In this document: positions 1 to 9,021 of the stretch, piece by piece
Layout: each line of letters starts with the position of its first letter
Position numbering within the stretch: position 1 is the first letter of the stretch
Assembly: GCF_030440365.1 (NCBI RefSeq)
Contig: NZ_CP124050.1
Coordinates: forward strand, 744,001 to 808,000
Direction: 5' to 3'
Source: [Borrelia] lusitaniae
GTDB lineage: Bacteria; Spirochaetota; Spirochaetia; Borreliales; Borreliaceae
Length of the DNA: 64,000 nt
Program-made: the position numbers and the translations under genes
Notes under the pieces: generated by a model
The model's input: the letters and a program-made list of their open reading frames with translations, nothing else
Database searches by the model: none
What the model was told of the DNA's origin: nothing

Positions 1-2
1 TT

Positions 3-1361
3 AGGAAATTAGAAAAAGGTGGCATTGTTGTTGAGCAAACTATTTTAGAAATTATTCAAAATAAAGTTCTTCATCCTAAGAAAAATTTGGAAGATTTTTT
101 GGATAAAGGCGAATATGAGCTTTTTTTGAAAAAAGAAAAGACCCAAAATGATTTAGAAGAATCTCTTAAGGTTAAGATAAATGAGTATATTAATTCTATT
201 CCATTTAATACTTACAAAATCGTCTCTGATATGTTTGAGTTTTATTATGTTTTTAATAGTTTGGCATTTTTCCCCTACAAATCTTTTTTTTCATTTTTCA
301 ATGTAGATATTTTAGACAATGTTGAAAACATAAGCATAGTTGATCTTGAGGTTGGATTTGGAACTAGTTTTTCAAGTGTTAGCAAATATTTGAATTATTT
401 TTTCGATATTTTGTATACATTAAAAGATATTGAGATAGATGAGGATATTGTTAAAAGCATTATATCAAATTATTTTTTAATATCTGATGATATTAGCAAT
501 TCAGAAGTAATTTCAAGAGAAGATCATTTATCCCGAGTAGAATATGTGTTGAAAAATGTTTTATCGGTTGTATCCAAAATTGTTGGTTTGTCTAGAACTT
601 TGCCTTATTTAGATCTTTTTAGAGTGTATTGCAAAAACCCAGTAGCGTCTCCTAAAAAATATGTACCCTTTTTTGATGTAAAAAATTTTTATGAGAACAT
701 TTTATTTTTAAATGTTATGGGCCAAGCTATTAAAAGGCGTGATAGCTCTTTGAAAGTTCTTGTGGTCAAAGAAATAAAAAATCTTGTTAGAGATCCTAGT
801 GTAATTTTAAATTTAAAAGGCGAGATTTTTAACGAACTAAATCTTGGTCACTATAGTTTTAAAAAGTTATATTTTCTTAATGATTTTTTTAAAAATATAT
901 ATGATGTTAGAATGATGGAAGTTTTAAAGACTATAAATAATGTTGTATTAATTAATAATCATGATTTGAGAAATATATATGTTGATATTGAAAATAATAT
1001 TACTGTTTTGAAAAAAGAAATTTATAATATTTACTTTGAGATTGATTATAAAAATGAAGAGTTTGAAAGGTATAAAAGAGAGAGCAAAATTGACGATTCT
1101 TATAAGGAAAGGATTTTGAAGTGGTGTTTGAATGAATCGGTTTTTATTGATAAAGTTTCAAATAGATTTGTAGATCATTTTATTGAGCTTAGAAAGAGAT
1201 GTTTAGCTCTTTTGGAAAATAATAATGTTTTTATTCGAAAATCTTTAACAGTTTCTTACAAGTCAATGGCAAATGAAAATAAAAAAATTACATTAGCCGA
1301 TGTTATTGGTAATCTTTTAGAAATTGTCAATCAAGCACTTTTTATAATAAAAAATTTATAA
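3..1361 (+). CDS. Hypothetical protein, 5' end outside window
   Basis: I do not recognise this protein. The frame is open from base 3, with no stop between the left edge and a TTG at 87, and the codons before that TTG read as ordinary protein (KKN-LEDF context), so the gene most likely starts to the left of the window and 87 is an internal Leu. The visible 452 residues are rich in Asn, Lys, Ile and Phe, with no signal peptide or membrane segment that I can point to; the middle and end look helical (for example ENNITVLKKEIYNIYFEI). It ends 5 bases before the next gene, so the two are probably cotranscribed. No function is proposed. Confidence 0.8.
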   Translation, partial: RKLEKGGIVVEQTILEIIQNKVLHPKKNLEDFLDKGEYELFLKKEKTQNDLEESLKVKINEYINSIPFNTYKIVSDMFEFYYVFNSLAFFPYKSFFSFFNVDILDNVENISIVDLEVGFGTSFSSVSKYLNYFFDILYTLKDIEIDEDIVKSIISNYFLISDDISNSEVISREDHLSRVEYVLKNVLSVVSKIVGLSRTLPYLDLFRVYCKNPVASPKKYVPFFDVKNFYENILFLNVMGQAIKRRDSSLKVLVVKEIKNLVRDPSVILNLKGEIFNELNLGHYSFKKLYFLNDFFKNIYDVRMMEVLKTINNVVLINNHDLRNIYVDIENNITVLKKEIYNIYFEIDYKNEEFERYKRESKIDDSYKERILKWCLNESVFIDKVSNRFVDHFIELRKRCLALLENNNVFIRKSLTVSYKSMANENKKITLADVIGNLLEIVNQALFIIKNL

Positions 1362-1366
1362 ATTTC

Positions 1367-1690
1367 ATGAAAGCTTTTAAAGTAAAAAACTTAAGACGTT
1401 TTTCAAATTTTATTAGAATTTTGGTTATTGTATTGTTTTTAAATTCTTTGTTGAGTTTATTTGTTTTTTTGGCTGGTTCTTACAATATTTTTGTTTATAA
1501 TTTTCAGAAATTTTATCTTGATCTTACTATTATTTTAAGCTCTATTTCTTTTGGACTTGAATCCACCAGGCTGATATTTTTTTATTTATTGAAAAAGAAA
1601 AAAATTAATTATTATTTAATTTTAATTTTTAGTTTTTTGATTTTTTTTTGTGCTCTTTTTTTTAAAATTTTTCTTTCTGGCAACAAATAG
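1367..1690 (+). CDS. Small membrane protein of unknown function
   Basis: A 107-residue protein with an ATG start just 5 bases behind the preceding gene. After a basic N-terminus (KVKNLRRFSNF) it has three hydrophobic stretches at about residues 14-36, 50-72 and 82-104, the second and third separated by a KKKK loop, so it is probably an inner membrane protein with three helices. No family motif is visible. It is the last protein gene of this unit, since a tRNA promoter follows. Reality of the gene rests on tight spacing and clear membrane topology; function is unknown. Confidence 0.7.
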   Translation: MKAFKVKNLRRFSNFIRILVIVLFLNSLLSLFVFLAGSYNIFVYNFQKFYLDLTIILSSISFGLESTRLIFFYLLKKKKINYYLILIFSFLIFFCALFFKIFLSGNK

Positions 1691-1730
1691 ATTAACAGGA
1701 AAATTGCATTAATTGTTTGTCATTATTCTA

Positions 1731-1759
1731 TTGACTAATAAATTTTATTTTTATAAACT
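1731..1759 (+). promoter_or_regulatory. Sigma-70 promoter of the tRNA-Thr/tRNA-Tyr unit
   Basis: TTGACT at 1731-1736, a 17-base spacer and TAAACT at 1754-1759 (a TATAAA at 1752 is an alternative -10) lie about 20 bases in front of the tRNA-Thr. The -35 matches consensus at five of six bases. Assignment is by pattern only. Confidence 0.6.
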
Positions 1760-1778
1760 AACTATTAGTTTGTTATTT

Positions 1779-1852
1779 GCCGACTTAGCTCAGCTGGCCA
1801 GAGCAGCGGTCTTGTAAACCGCAGGTCGTCGGTTCGACTCCGACAGTCGGCT
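1779..1852 (+). tRNA. tRNA-Thr (anticodon TGT)
   Basis: A 74-base cloverleaf. The acceptor stem GCCGACT pairs with AGTCGGC, the anticodon arm GCGGT-CTTGTAA-ACCGC gives anticodon TGT (1813-1815) reading ACA, and the T arm contains GGTTCGACTCC. The discriminator base is T and CCA is not encoded. tRNA-Tyr starts 4 bases downstream, so both are made from one precursor. Confidence 0.96.
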
Positions 1853-1856
1853 TTTA

Positions 1857-1938
1857 GGGGCGGTACCGAAGTGGTTAACCGGGGCAGACTGTAAATCTGT
1901 TGGCTTTGCCTACGTGGGTTCGAATCCCACCCTCCCCA
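1857..1938 (+). tRNA. tRNA-Tyr (anticodon GTA)
   Basis: An 82-base tRNA with a long variable arm, as in bacterial tRNA-Tyr. The anticodon arm GCAGA-CTGTAAA-TCTGT carries GTA, the T arm GTGGG-TTCGAAT-CCCAC is perfect and the discriminator is A without encoded CCA. The acceptor stem GGGGCGG pairs with CCTCCCC except for a C-U mismatch at the fifth pair, which is noted as a finding. Confidence 0.96.
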
Positions 1939-2073
1939 ATTTAGTGAAAATTATAATTGGTTTCCTTTTTTGTAATTTTTATATTGCGATCTTTTAAATG
2001 TGTTATTTCGTTTCATTATGTTACTTGTATTTTTGTCTATTTAGAAAGTTCTTATTTTTTTTAAAATATGATG

Positions 2074-2108
2074 TTAGTTATCAATTAAAACTTTTAATTG
2101 ATAACTAA
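2074..2108. repeat. Perfect 17-bp inverted repeat with one central base
   Basis: Bases 2074-2090 are the exact reverse complement of 2092-2108 around a single C. The element sits 42 bases in front of the mltG start and 136 bases behind tRNA-Tyr. Neither side is followed by a T-run, so it is not a textbook terminator. It could end tRNA transcription, be an operator for the mltG-dnaG-rpoD unit, or form a cruciform or long hairpin in the leader RNA. Confidence 0.75.
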
Positions 2109-2150
2109 AGAGTTAATTAGCAGATACTTTTGTTTAGCTAGGAGATTCTT

Positions 2151-3182
2151 GTGCTTATTAAGATTGGAAAAGTATTTATTCTTTTGTTCTTTTTAGGATC
2201 TGTTTTGTCAATTTTGATATATTTTTTAAATCTATCTTCTTTAGCAAATGGTTTAGTTTATGAATTTGATGTTGAGAAAGGTTGGGGAGTTAAAAAAATA
2301 GCTAAAGAATTGAAAAAACAAAAATTAATTAAATCCGAACTTCTTCTTGTTTTTATTTCTTATATTTTTGATAGTGACAAACAATTTAAAGAAGGAAGAT
2401 ATTTAATCAATGGTGGTCTTTCTACATTTGAGATATATAAAGAGCTTTTAAAGGGATCTTCTAATGTAAATATTGATGTTACAATACCTGAAGGGTATAC
2501 CAGCAGAAGAATTGCTTTTAAGCTTAAAGAATTTGGTGTCATTGATAATGTTCAAGATTTTATTTCTTTGATCAACCAAAAATCGTTTATTTATGAGCTT
2601 GGATTTGATTATGATTCTCTTGAAGGATTTTTATTTCCAGATACTTATAAATTTTATAAGGGCATAGAAATAAAGAATGTTGTTCGTATGTTTGTTGATA
2701 ATTTTTTAAATAAGCTTAAATCCATAGGTGTTTTGTTTAGTGATTATTCAAGTAAGGATCTTTACAATAGAGTAATAATAGCATCTATTGTTGAGCGTGA
2801 GTATAGGATTAAAAGTGAAGCGTCAATAATGTCTTCGGTTTTTTATAACAGAATAAAATCTGGCATGGCATTACAATCTTGTGCTACTATTGAATATGTT
2901 ATTACAGAGCAGCTAGGGCGAAGTCATCCTAAAAGAATTTATTTTTCAGATTTAGAGATAGATTCTCCTTATAATACATATATTAATAAAGGGTATCCTC
3001 CTACTCCAATTTCAAATGCTGGTATTATTTCGCTGCAGGCGGCTTTTTTCCCAAAAAATACGCAATATTTATTTTTTGTAGTAAAAGACTCTAAGTTGGG
3101 CACACATCAATTTTCATCAAATTATTCTTCACATCTTTTAGGAGCAAAAGATTATATTAAAAATTTTATTACTAAGGATTAA
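2151..3182 (+). CDS. mltG: Endolytic murein transglycosylase MltG
   Basis: A 343-residue YceG/MltG family protein. It is a membrane-anchored lytic transglycosylase that cuts nascent peptidoglycan strands and helps set glycan length. One N-terminal membrane segment (about residues 7-27) is followed by a LysM-like part (FDVEKGWGVKKIAKELKK) and the YceG domain. The family's catalytic Glu is E215 in ASIVERE, followed by FYNRIKSGMALQS and SPYNTYINKGYPPTPISN, all family hallmarks. The GTG start has GGAG 7 bases upstream. dnaG begins 5 bases after the stop, so mltG-dnaG-rpoD look like one operon. Length is normal for the family. Confidence 0.95.
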   Translation: MLIKIGKVFILLFFLGSVLSILIYFLNLSSLANGLVYEFDVEKGWGVKKIAKELKKQKLIKSELLLVFISYIFDSDKQFKEGRYLINGGLSTFEIYKELLKGSSNVNIDVTIPEGYTSRRIAFKLKEFGVIDNVQDFISLINQKSFIYELGFDYDSLEGFLFPDTYKFYKGIEIKNVVRMFVDNFLNKLKSIGVLFSDYSSKDLYNRVIIASIVEREYRIKSEASIMSSVFYNRIKSGMALQSCATIEYVITEQLGRSHPKRIYFSDLEIDSPYNTYINKGYPPTPISNAGIISLQAAFFPKNTQYLFFVVKDSKLGTHQFSSNYSSHLLGAKDYIKNFITKD

Positions 3183-3187
3183 GAAGT

Positions 3188-4969
3188 ATGGAATATTTAC
3201 AAACCGCAGCTTCAATTAAGGCTAAATTTGATATTGTAGCTATTGTGGAGCAGTATATTAAGCTTGTTAAGTCGGGGTCTACTTATAAAGGGCTTTGTCC
3301 TTTTCATGCTGAAAAAACGCCTTCTTTTTTTGTAAATCCTTTGCAAGGATATTTTTATTGTTTTGGATGTAAAAAGGGTGGGGATGTTATTGGATTTTTA
3401 ATGGATATGGAAAAAATCAATTACAATGATGCTCTTAAGATCTTATGTGAAAAATCCGGTATTAATTATAATGATTTAAAAATAAGTCGAGAAAGTGAAA
3501 AAAACAATAAAAATAAAGACATAGTTTCAGCAATTTATTCTTTGAATTCTAGATTAATCAATACTATTAAATTTTTTTTGAATAAAAACAAAAAAGTTTT
3601 AGATTACGTTTTAAAGAGTAGAGCAATATCTAAGGAAGTTGTTGATTTATTTGAACTTGGTTATTTGCCATTTAATGTTAAAAATGGTTTGGAGCTTCAT
3701 GATTTTTTGGTTTCAAAAGGATACTCTTTTGAAATACTTAGAAAAAGTGGTTTATTCTCAAAAACAAATCCCAAAGCTTCTATTTTGTCTCAAAGATTAA
3801 TTTTTCCAATTAAAGATTTTAAAGGAAATGTTGTTGGTTTTGGGGGTCGAGATTTAGATGGGAAAGGCTCTAAGTATATTAATTTAAGTGAAACTGAAGT
3901 TTTTAAAAAAAAGGAGCTTCTTTATGGATTTTATGAGGGGTTTGATGAGATTAAGTCTACAAAGTCAGTTATATTAGTAGAAGGATATATAGATGTTCTT
4001 GCTTTTTTTACATCTGGGATTAAGAGAGCTGTATCTACTCTTGGTACTTCTTTTTCAAAAGAGCATCTAGCTTTGATTCAAAGATATGCTGATGAGATAA
4101 TATTTTGTTTTGATGGTGATGATGCTGGTCTTTTTGCAACTTTAAAAGCTTATCAAATTTGTTTGCCATTCAATATCAATGTTAGTGTTGCTAAAATGGA
4201 TTTTGGTCATGATCCTGCAGATGTTCTTAAAGATAAGGGTGAAGGCTTTTTAAATAAAATTTTAAATAATAGATGCGATGCTTTTGATTATCTTTTAGAT
4301 GTTTATTCTAATAAATATGATTTAAATAAAACTGTAGATTTAAATGCTATGATTAATTTATTTTTAAATTTGATAAATTTATCAAAAGTAGATACTCAAA
4401 AAAAAATTTTTTTAGACAAATTAAGCAATAAACTTGGTATTGGTGTTACAACTTTATTAAAAGATTATTATAGGATAAAAGAAAGATTTATAGTTGACAA
4501 TAATAAAAGAAATTTGTATGCTCATAATGATGATTCTTACGAGAGGTATCTAATAGTAGCTTTGTTGAAAAATTTTAGTTATTTTGGTATGATAAGGCGC
4601 AATATTATTGATAGTGATTTAATTGATATCAATGCCAGAAAAATTTTTATGTGCTTTGAGTATTTATTTGAAAATAATAAAGATTTTTCATTAATGGATT
4701 TAAAAAGAAATTTAAAGGATAACTATCAAGTTAGTGAAATTCTTTTTGAAGAAATTTTAAATTCTGAATTTGAAGTAGATAATGAGGCGCTTATTCATGT
4801 TTTGCTTGCAATCAAAAGGAGAAAATTAGATTCTCGTGTTTTGCTTTGCAAAAAAAGGTGTGATAAGGATTCTTTGGTAAATGCTAAGATTCAAATAAAT
4901 GAGTTAATGTTTTTAAATATGCAGAGAAAAAATTTAAAAATCTACATAGACGATGTTCCAGGGAGTTAA
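3188..4969 (+). CDS. dnaG: DNA primase DnaG
   Basis: A 593-residue primase that makes RNA primers at the replication fork with DnaB helicase. The N-terminal CHC2 zinc finger is complete: C37 and H40 in CPFH, then C58 and C61 in CFGC. The Toprim core follows at about residues 255-345, with the acidic motif VEGYIDVLAF and the metal-binding CFDGDDAG. The C-terminal part (about 430-593) should be the helicase-binding domain but is poorly conserved, as usual. It sits directly before rpoD, the classical macromolecular synthesis order, without rpsU in front. Confidence 0.97.
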   Translation: MEYLQTAASIKAKFDIVAIVEQYIKLVKSGSTYKGLCPFHAEKTPSFFVNPLQGYFYCFGCKKGGDVIGFLMDMEKINYNDALKILCEKSGINYNDLKISRESEKNNKNKDIVSAIYSLNSRLINTIKFFLNKNKKVLDYVLKSRAISKEVVDLFELGYLPFNVKNGLELHDFLVSKGYSFEILRKSGLFSKTNPKASILSQRLIFPIKDFKGNVVGFGGRDLDGKGSKYINLSETEVFKKKELLYGFYEGFDEIKSTKSVILVEGYIDVLAFFTSGIKRAVSTLGTSFSKEHLALIQRYADEIIFCFDGDDAGLFATLKAYQICLPFNINVSVAKMDFGHDPADVLKDKGEGFLNKILNNRCDAFDYLLDVYSNKYDLNKTVDLNAMINLFLNLINLSKVDTQKKIFLDKLSNKLGIGVTTLLKDYYRIKERFIVDNNKRNLYAHNDDSYERYLIVALLKNFSYFGMIRRNIIDSDLIDINARKIFMCFEYLFENNKDFSLMDLKRNLKDNYQVSEILFEEILNSEFEVDNEALIHVLLAIKRRKLDSRVLLCKKRCDKDSLVNAKIQINELMFLNMQRKNLKIYIDDVPGS

Positions 4970-4972
4970 ATT

Positions 4973-6868
4973 TTGTCGGATTTGGAAAAGAAATATTCGA
5001 AGCTGATAGACGGTATTATTGCTCATTTGGGAGATAGAAAATCTCTTAGTTTTGGTGAATTATCAAATTTACTTCCCGATGACATATTAGAACCAGATGC
5101 CCTTGACTGTATTTGCTCGATGATTGAGGATAGGGGAATAAGATTAGTTAATAAGATTTCAGAATTAGATCTGGTAGCCGAGGATGGAAATGATGATGAG
5201 GATGAAGAAGTTGAGCTTGAATCTGATAGAAACTTTATGATTTTAGATGATGGTTTTCAAGGTGATGAGGAAGATATTGATCTTGATGTCAAGCTTGATG
5301 ATTGTGATGAAGAAGATATTTCTGTTAAGGATGATTTAGGCTCAGGGTATATTAAAAGCAATGTTTTGAAAGATACTCACTCAGAAGACCCAATAAAGCT
5401 TTATTTAAAGGAAATAGGAAAAGAGTTTTTATTAACAGGAAATCAAGAAGTTGAACTTGCAAAGCAAATGGATTCTGGGGAAAGTATAATTGAGAATATT
5501 CTTAAGAATGATGGCCTTGTTATAGAAAACTATTATAACCTTGTTAATACTATTTATTCAAGAATGGAAAGAGAAGAGTTTTTTAAAAGAGAAAAAGACA
5601 AAGATAAAGAGAGTAATCCTGATTATTATAATAAAAAAAAAAGAATTGCCTCTTTTTACAAAATTCCTTTAAAACCAATTCAAGATCGTTTAATAAGTTA
5701 TGTAGATAATAAGCATAGGGTATATGATCTTGGGGGAGATATTTTTGAAAAGAATTTAAAAAGCGAGAGATTAGCCTTAAAAGAGTTTTTGCGAAACATT
5801 CCTTTATATCAAGATGAACTAAGGATTTTTTCAGATGATTATATTGACTCTGCTAACAAAATAAAGGATTTACAAAGACAGCAAAGAATAATTCTAAGTA
5901 GGTTGAAAATTGAAAAAATAAGAGATTTGAGAGTGCTTGGAAGAGATTTGACTATTACTGAAAAAAGAATAGAGATAGAAAAATCTCTTAAACTTAAAGA
6001 AGATGCTATAAAAGAGCAGATTACAGAGGCTCAACTTGCTCAAAAAGAACTTGAGAGAATTGAAATGTATTATGAATACCCAATGGATAAAATAATAAGC
6101 ATGTCAGAAGAGATTGCTAAAGGAAAACAAATGATGCAGCATGCTAAAGATCAGTTGATTAAGGCTAATTTAAGGCTTGTTGTAAGTATTGCTAAAAAAT
6201 ATGCAAATAGGGGTCTTCATTTTTTTGATCTTGTTCAAGAGGGCAATATTGGATTAATTAAAGCTGTTGAAAAGTTTGAATATAAGAGAGGTTTTAAGTT
6301 TTCAACTTATGCTACTTGGTGGATTAGACAGGCCATAACAAGGTCTATTTCTGATCAAGCTCGCACAATTAGAGTTCCTGTGCATATGATTGAACAAATA
6401 AATAGGCTTAATAGAGAAACTAGATATCTAATTCAAGTTTTAGGAAAAGATCCCACAGATGAAGAGCTCTCAGACAGACTTGGATGGGAGCTTAAAAAAG
6501 TTAAAACTGTAAAAAGTGTTTCAAGAGAGCCTGTTTCTCTTGAAACACCAATTGGAGAAGAGGAGGATTCTGTTCTTAGCGATTTTATTGAGGATAAGGC
6601 AATAAAAAATCCTGCAAATCATACATCTTTTGTAGTTTTGCAAGATCAAATAAGAGCAATTCTTGGGACTCTTCCTGAAAGAGAGCAAGAAGTTGTAAAA
6701 ATGAGATTTGGACTTGAAGATGGTTATTCTTTAACTCTTGAAGAGGTTGGACTTCATTTTAATGTTACAAGAGAAAGGATTAGGCAAATCGAATCTAAGG
6801 CATTAAGGCGGCTTAAAAATCCTAAAAAAACTCAAAAGTTAAAAGATTATCTTGAAGATTTAAATTGA
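4973..6868 (+). CDS. rpoD: RNA polymerase primary sigma factor (sigma-70)
   Basis: The 631-residue housekeeping sigma factor. Order: region 1.1 (about 1-80), an acidic linker (80-130), region 1.2 at [17 protein letters not shown], a non-conserved insert rich in charged helices (about 180-370), then region 2 ([19 protein letters not shown], with [15 protein letters not shown] for melting and -10 recognition), region 3, and region 4 with the helix-turn-helix [18 protein letters not shown] for -35 binding. The TTG start lies 3 bases behind the dnaG stop with GGGAG 7 bases upstream. It serves the consensus-like promoters noted elsewhere in this window. Confidence 0.98.
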   Translation: MSDLEKKYSKLIDGIIAHLGDRKSLSFGELSNLLPDDILEPDALDCICSMIEDRGIRLVNKISELDLVAEDGNDDEDEEVELESDRNFMILDDGFQGDEEDIDLDVKLDDCDEEDISVKDDLGSGYIKSNVLKDTHSEDPIKLYLKEIGKEFLLTGNQEVELAKQMDSGESIIENILKNDGLVIENYYNLVNTIYSRMEREEFFKREKDKDKESNPDYYNKKKRIASFYKIPLKPIQDRLISYVDNKHRVYDLGGDIFEKNLKSERLALKEFLRNIPLYQDELRIFSDDYIDSANKIKDLQRQQRIILSRLKIEKIRDLRVLGRDLTITEKRIEIEKSLKLKEDAIKEQITEAQLAQKELERIEMYYEYPMDKIISMSEEIAKGKQMMQHAKDQLIKANLRLVVSIAKKYANRGLHFFDLVQEGNIGLIKAVEKFEYKRGFKFSTYATWWIRQAITRSISDQARTIRVPVHMIEQINRLNRETRYLIQVLGKDPTDEELSDRLGWELKKVKTVKSVSREPVSLETPIGEEEDSVLSDFIEDKAIKNPANHTSFVVLQDQIRAILGTLPEREQEVVKMRFGLEDGYSLTLEEVGLHFNVTRERIRQIESKALRRLKNPKKTQKLKDYLEDLN

Positions 6869-6880
6869 AATGGAGGATTG

Positions 6881-7639
6881 ATGGAGAATAATATTGATAC
6901 ATTAAAAAAACTTGAAGTAATATATAAATCTAAGTTTGAGCTTGAGGAAAGGCAAAAAAGCATTCCTAAGTATTTGGAAATGAAAAAAATTCAGATTGAA
7001 GAATTATCGAAAGTTCTTGTTGATTTGCAACAAAAGTTTAAGGAATATCAAAAAGAAGACTCTGCTTTAAAGTTAGATATTCAAGATATTAATTCAAGAA
7101 AAAGCAAGGCAGAAGAAAAAATTGATAGCATTAAAACGCAAAGAGAATATGAAGCTCTTGAAAAAGAACTTCAGGTTATCATTGATGATGAAGTTACAAT
7201 TAGAAAAAAGATGACACATGTTAATGGACTTAAAACTAAAATAGAAAAAGAAATATTAGATGTAAACGAGAAGCATAGCAAAGAAGAAGAATGTTTTAGG
7301 TCTGAAAGCAATAGTTTAGAGTTAGAGCTTTTAGAAATTAAAAAGAAACTTTTAGAAATAGAAAGCGAAGAGTTAAATTGTGCTTCTAAAATGAATGAAG
7401 ATTTTTTATTTAAATTTCAAAGAATAATAAGAAATAAATCAAACGGTGTGGTGCCTTTGATTAACAATGTTTGCAAAGGTTGCCATATGATACTTCCTAT
7501 TGAATTTGCAAATAAAGTAAGACGTGAGCCAAACGATATTAAATTTTGTCCTTATTGTAGTAGAATACTCTATTATCAGGATAAAATTCAAATAAGTGAT
7601 GAAATAATTCCTGGCAGTTTGGCAGATCTTGTTGAATAA
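6881..7639 (+). CDS. Coiled-coil zinc-ribbon protein (CT398/YbgI-type)
   Basis: A 252-residue protein of the C4 zinc-ribbon plus long coiled-coil type, a widespread family found near RNA polymerase and flagellar genes but without a settled function. Residues about 1-170 are an antiparallel coiled coil with heptads of Leu, Ile and charged residues. The C-terminal ribbon uses CKGC and CPYC as the two zinc knuckles. The frame also opens at a TTG at 6878, but GGAGG at 6872-6876 is too close to it and fits the ATG at 6881 better. It follows rpoD by 12 bases and is probably the last gene of that operon. Confidence 0.88.
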   Translation: MENNIDTLKKLEVIYKSKFELEERQKSIPKYLEMKKIQIEELSKVLVDLQQKFKEYQKEDSALKLDIQDINSRKSKAEEKIDSIKTQREYEALEKELQVIIDDEVTIRKKMTHVNGLKTKIEKEILDVNEKHSKEEECFRSESNSLELELLEIKKKLLEIESEELNCASKMNEDFLFKFQRIIRNKSNGVVPLINNVCKGCHMILPIEFANKVRREPNDIKFCPYCSRILYYQDKIQISDEIIPGSLADLVE

Positions 7640-7657
7640 AATTTATTAATTTGATAC
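7629..7657 (+). promoter_or_regulatory. Possible rnpB promoter
   Basis: TTGTTG at 7629-7634, 17 bases, then TGATAC at 7652-7657 (GATACT one base further is an alternative) lie just before the RNase P RNA and overlap the end of the preceding gene. It is a weak match and the RNA could also be processed from read-through. Confidence 0.35.
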
Positions 7658-7666
7658 TTTTTATTT

Positions 7667-8013
7667 AAGCTGACAGTCAGCCATCGCTTAGTTTTATAAT
7701 TAAAGCTTAAGAGGAAAGTCCGAGCTCCATTAAGAACGTAATGCTAGGTAATGCCTAGGGGTTTTTTAAACCTAAGAGAGTGTCACAGAAAATTACCGCC
7801 ATAAAAGGTAAGGGTGAAAAGGTGAGGTAAGAGCTCACCGCTTATTTAGCAATAAATACAGGCAAGATAAACCTCATTAGGAGCAAGATCAAGTATGTAA
7901 GCTTCCTTTGTTCTTGAGGGCGTGCTTACGGGTAGATCGCATGATTTTTTTAGAGATAAAAAAACAAGAGAGATGATGGCATAGTACAGAACTCGGCTTA
8001 TGGGTGTCAGCTT
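7667..8013 (+). ncRNA. rnpB: RNase P RNA
   Basis: The catalytic RNA that removes 5' leaders from pre-tRNAs. The universally conserved GAGGAAAGTCC is at 7711-7721, the 3' conserved box ACAGAACTCGGCTTATG is at 7986-8002, and GGTGAAAAGGTG-like core sequence lies between. The ends are set by the P1 helix: AAGCTGACA at 7667-7675 pairs perfectly with TGTCAGCTT at 8005-8013. About 347 bases, type A-like in length. A T-rich stretch (8012-8021) follows and may act as a weak terminator before the TPR gene at 8043. Confidence 0.95.
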
Positions 8014-8042
8014 TATTTTTTAAGCCTAAAAGAGAGTTTTAA

Positions 8043-9011
8043 ATGCAAATAAGATATTTAAGATATATTTTTTATTCATTTATGATTTTCATATTTATTT
8101 TTTTAATTTATTACATTTTGTCATATTTTAAATCTTTTTCCAATTCTTATTTAAAAGCAGGGCCAACAGAGGTTGACTTACTTTTACTCTGGGATAAAAA
8201 AGAATATAAAGAAATAATAGATTATGCTGAGAATGACATTAAAAATCATAGATTTGATTTTAATTTAAATTTGCTTTTGGGATTTTCATATTTTTACTAT
8301 TCTTTAATAGTAAATGAGGGGTATTTAAAAGGAGAATTTTTAGATAAATCTATAGAAAGATTAAGATTTTTAATTTCTATAAATGATGGGGTTTCTATAG
8401 GTCCTTTGTATTATATATTAGGAAAGGCATATTCTCATAAAGGAGAGTTTTATAGTGAGCTTGCTGTAAAATTTTTAAAGAAGGCTTTAAGTGTTGATAA
8501 TTTTGATTTCATGAACATTAAAGAAGATATTTTTGAATATTTGGGTTATTCGTATCAGCTTTTAAGAGATTACAATTCTAGTTTAAAGTTTTTTGAAAAA
8601 GCTTATAATGAGAATAAATCTGATTTAGTGCTTTGGAGCTTGGCTTATGTTAATTATAAATTGAATGATATAAACAAAAGCATTGATTATATAAAAAAAA
8701 TATTAAAAGAAGAGAAAGAAAAATCGTCAAAAGGCGAGAAAACGGATGAAAATTTAATTCAAAAGGTATATTTGCTTTATGGAGACATTCTATTAGATAA
8801 GGGTGATTATGAGAATGCTTTTAATTACTATAATAAAGTTCTAGAAATTAATAGTTCAAATTCTAGCGTTTATGTTAAAATAGGAGATATATATAGGAAG
8901 AAAGATAAAGATTATCCTAAAGCTAGAAAATATTGGAGAGAAGCTCTCAATCTTAATCCTTATTTAGAAGCAGCAAGAGAGAGACTTGGAATTACTTTGG
9001 AGGACTTTTAG
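8043..9011 (+). CDS. Membrane-anchored TPR protein
   Basis: A 322-residue protein with one N-terminal membrane segment (about residues 7-27) and then tetratricopeptide repeats, clearest near the end: [20 protein letters not shown], followed by [20 protein letters not shown] and [19 protein letters not shown]. An earlier pair is seen around [20 protein letters not shown]. TPRs are protein-docking modules, so it is probably a periplasm-facing scaffold. Its stop is 10 bases before the mreB start, so it leads the mreBCD-PBP2-rodA operon and may be part of the elongation machinery. The exact partner is unknown. Confidence 0.85.
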   Translation: MQIRYLRYIFYSFMIFIFIFLIYYILSYFKSFSNSYLKAGPTEVDLLLLWDKKEYKEIIDYAENDIKNHRFDFNLNLLLGFSYFYYSLIVNEGYLKGEFLDKSIERLRFLISINDGVSIGPLYYILGKAYSHKGEFYSELAVKFLKKALSVDNFDFMNIKEDIFEYLGYSYQLLRDYNSSLKFFEKAYNENKSDLVLWSLAYVNYKLNDINKSIDYIKKILKEEKEKSSKGEKTDENLIQKVYLLYGDILLDKGDYENAFNYYNKVLEINSSNSSVYVKIGDIYRKKDKDYPKARKYWREALNLNPYLEAARERLGITLEDF

Positions 9012-9021
9012 GGAGGTTGAT

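Noticed and set aside
8986..9021. Twelve extra N-terminal residues for MreB
   Set aside because: They overlap the TPR gene, and the strong GGGAGG at 9011-9016 fits only the TTG at 9022.
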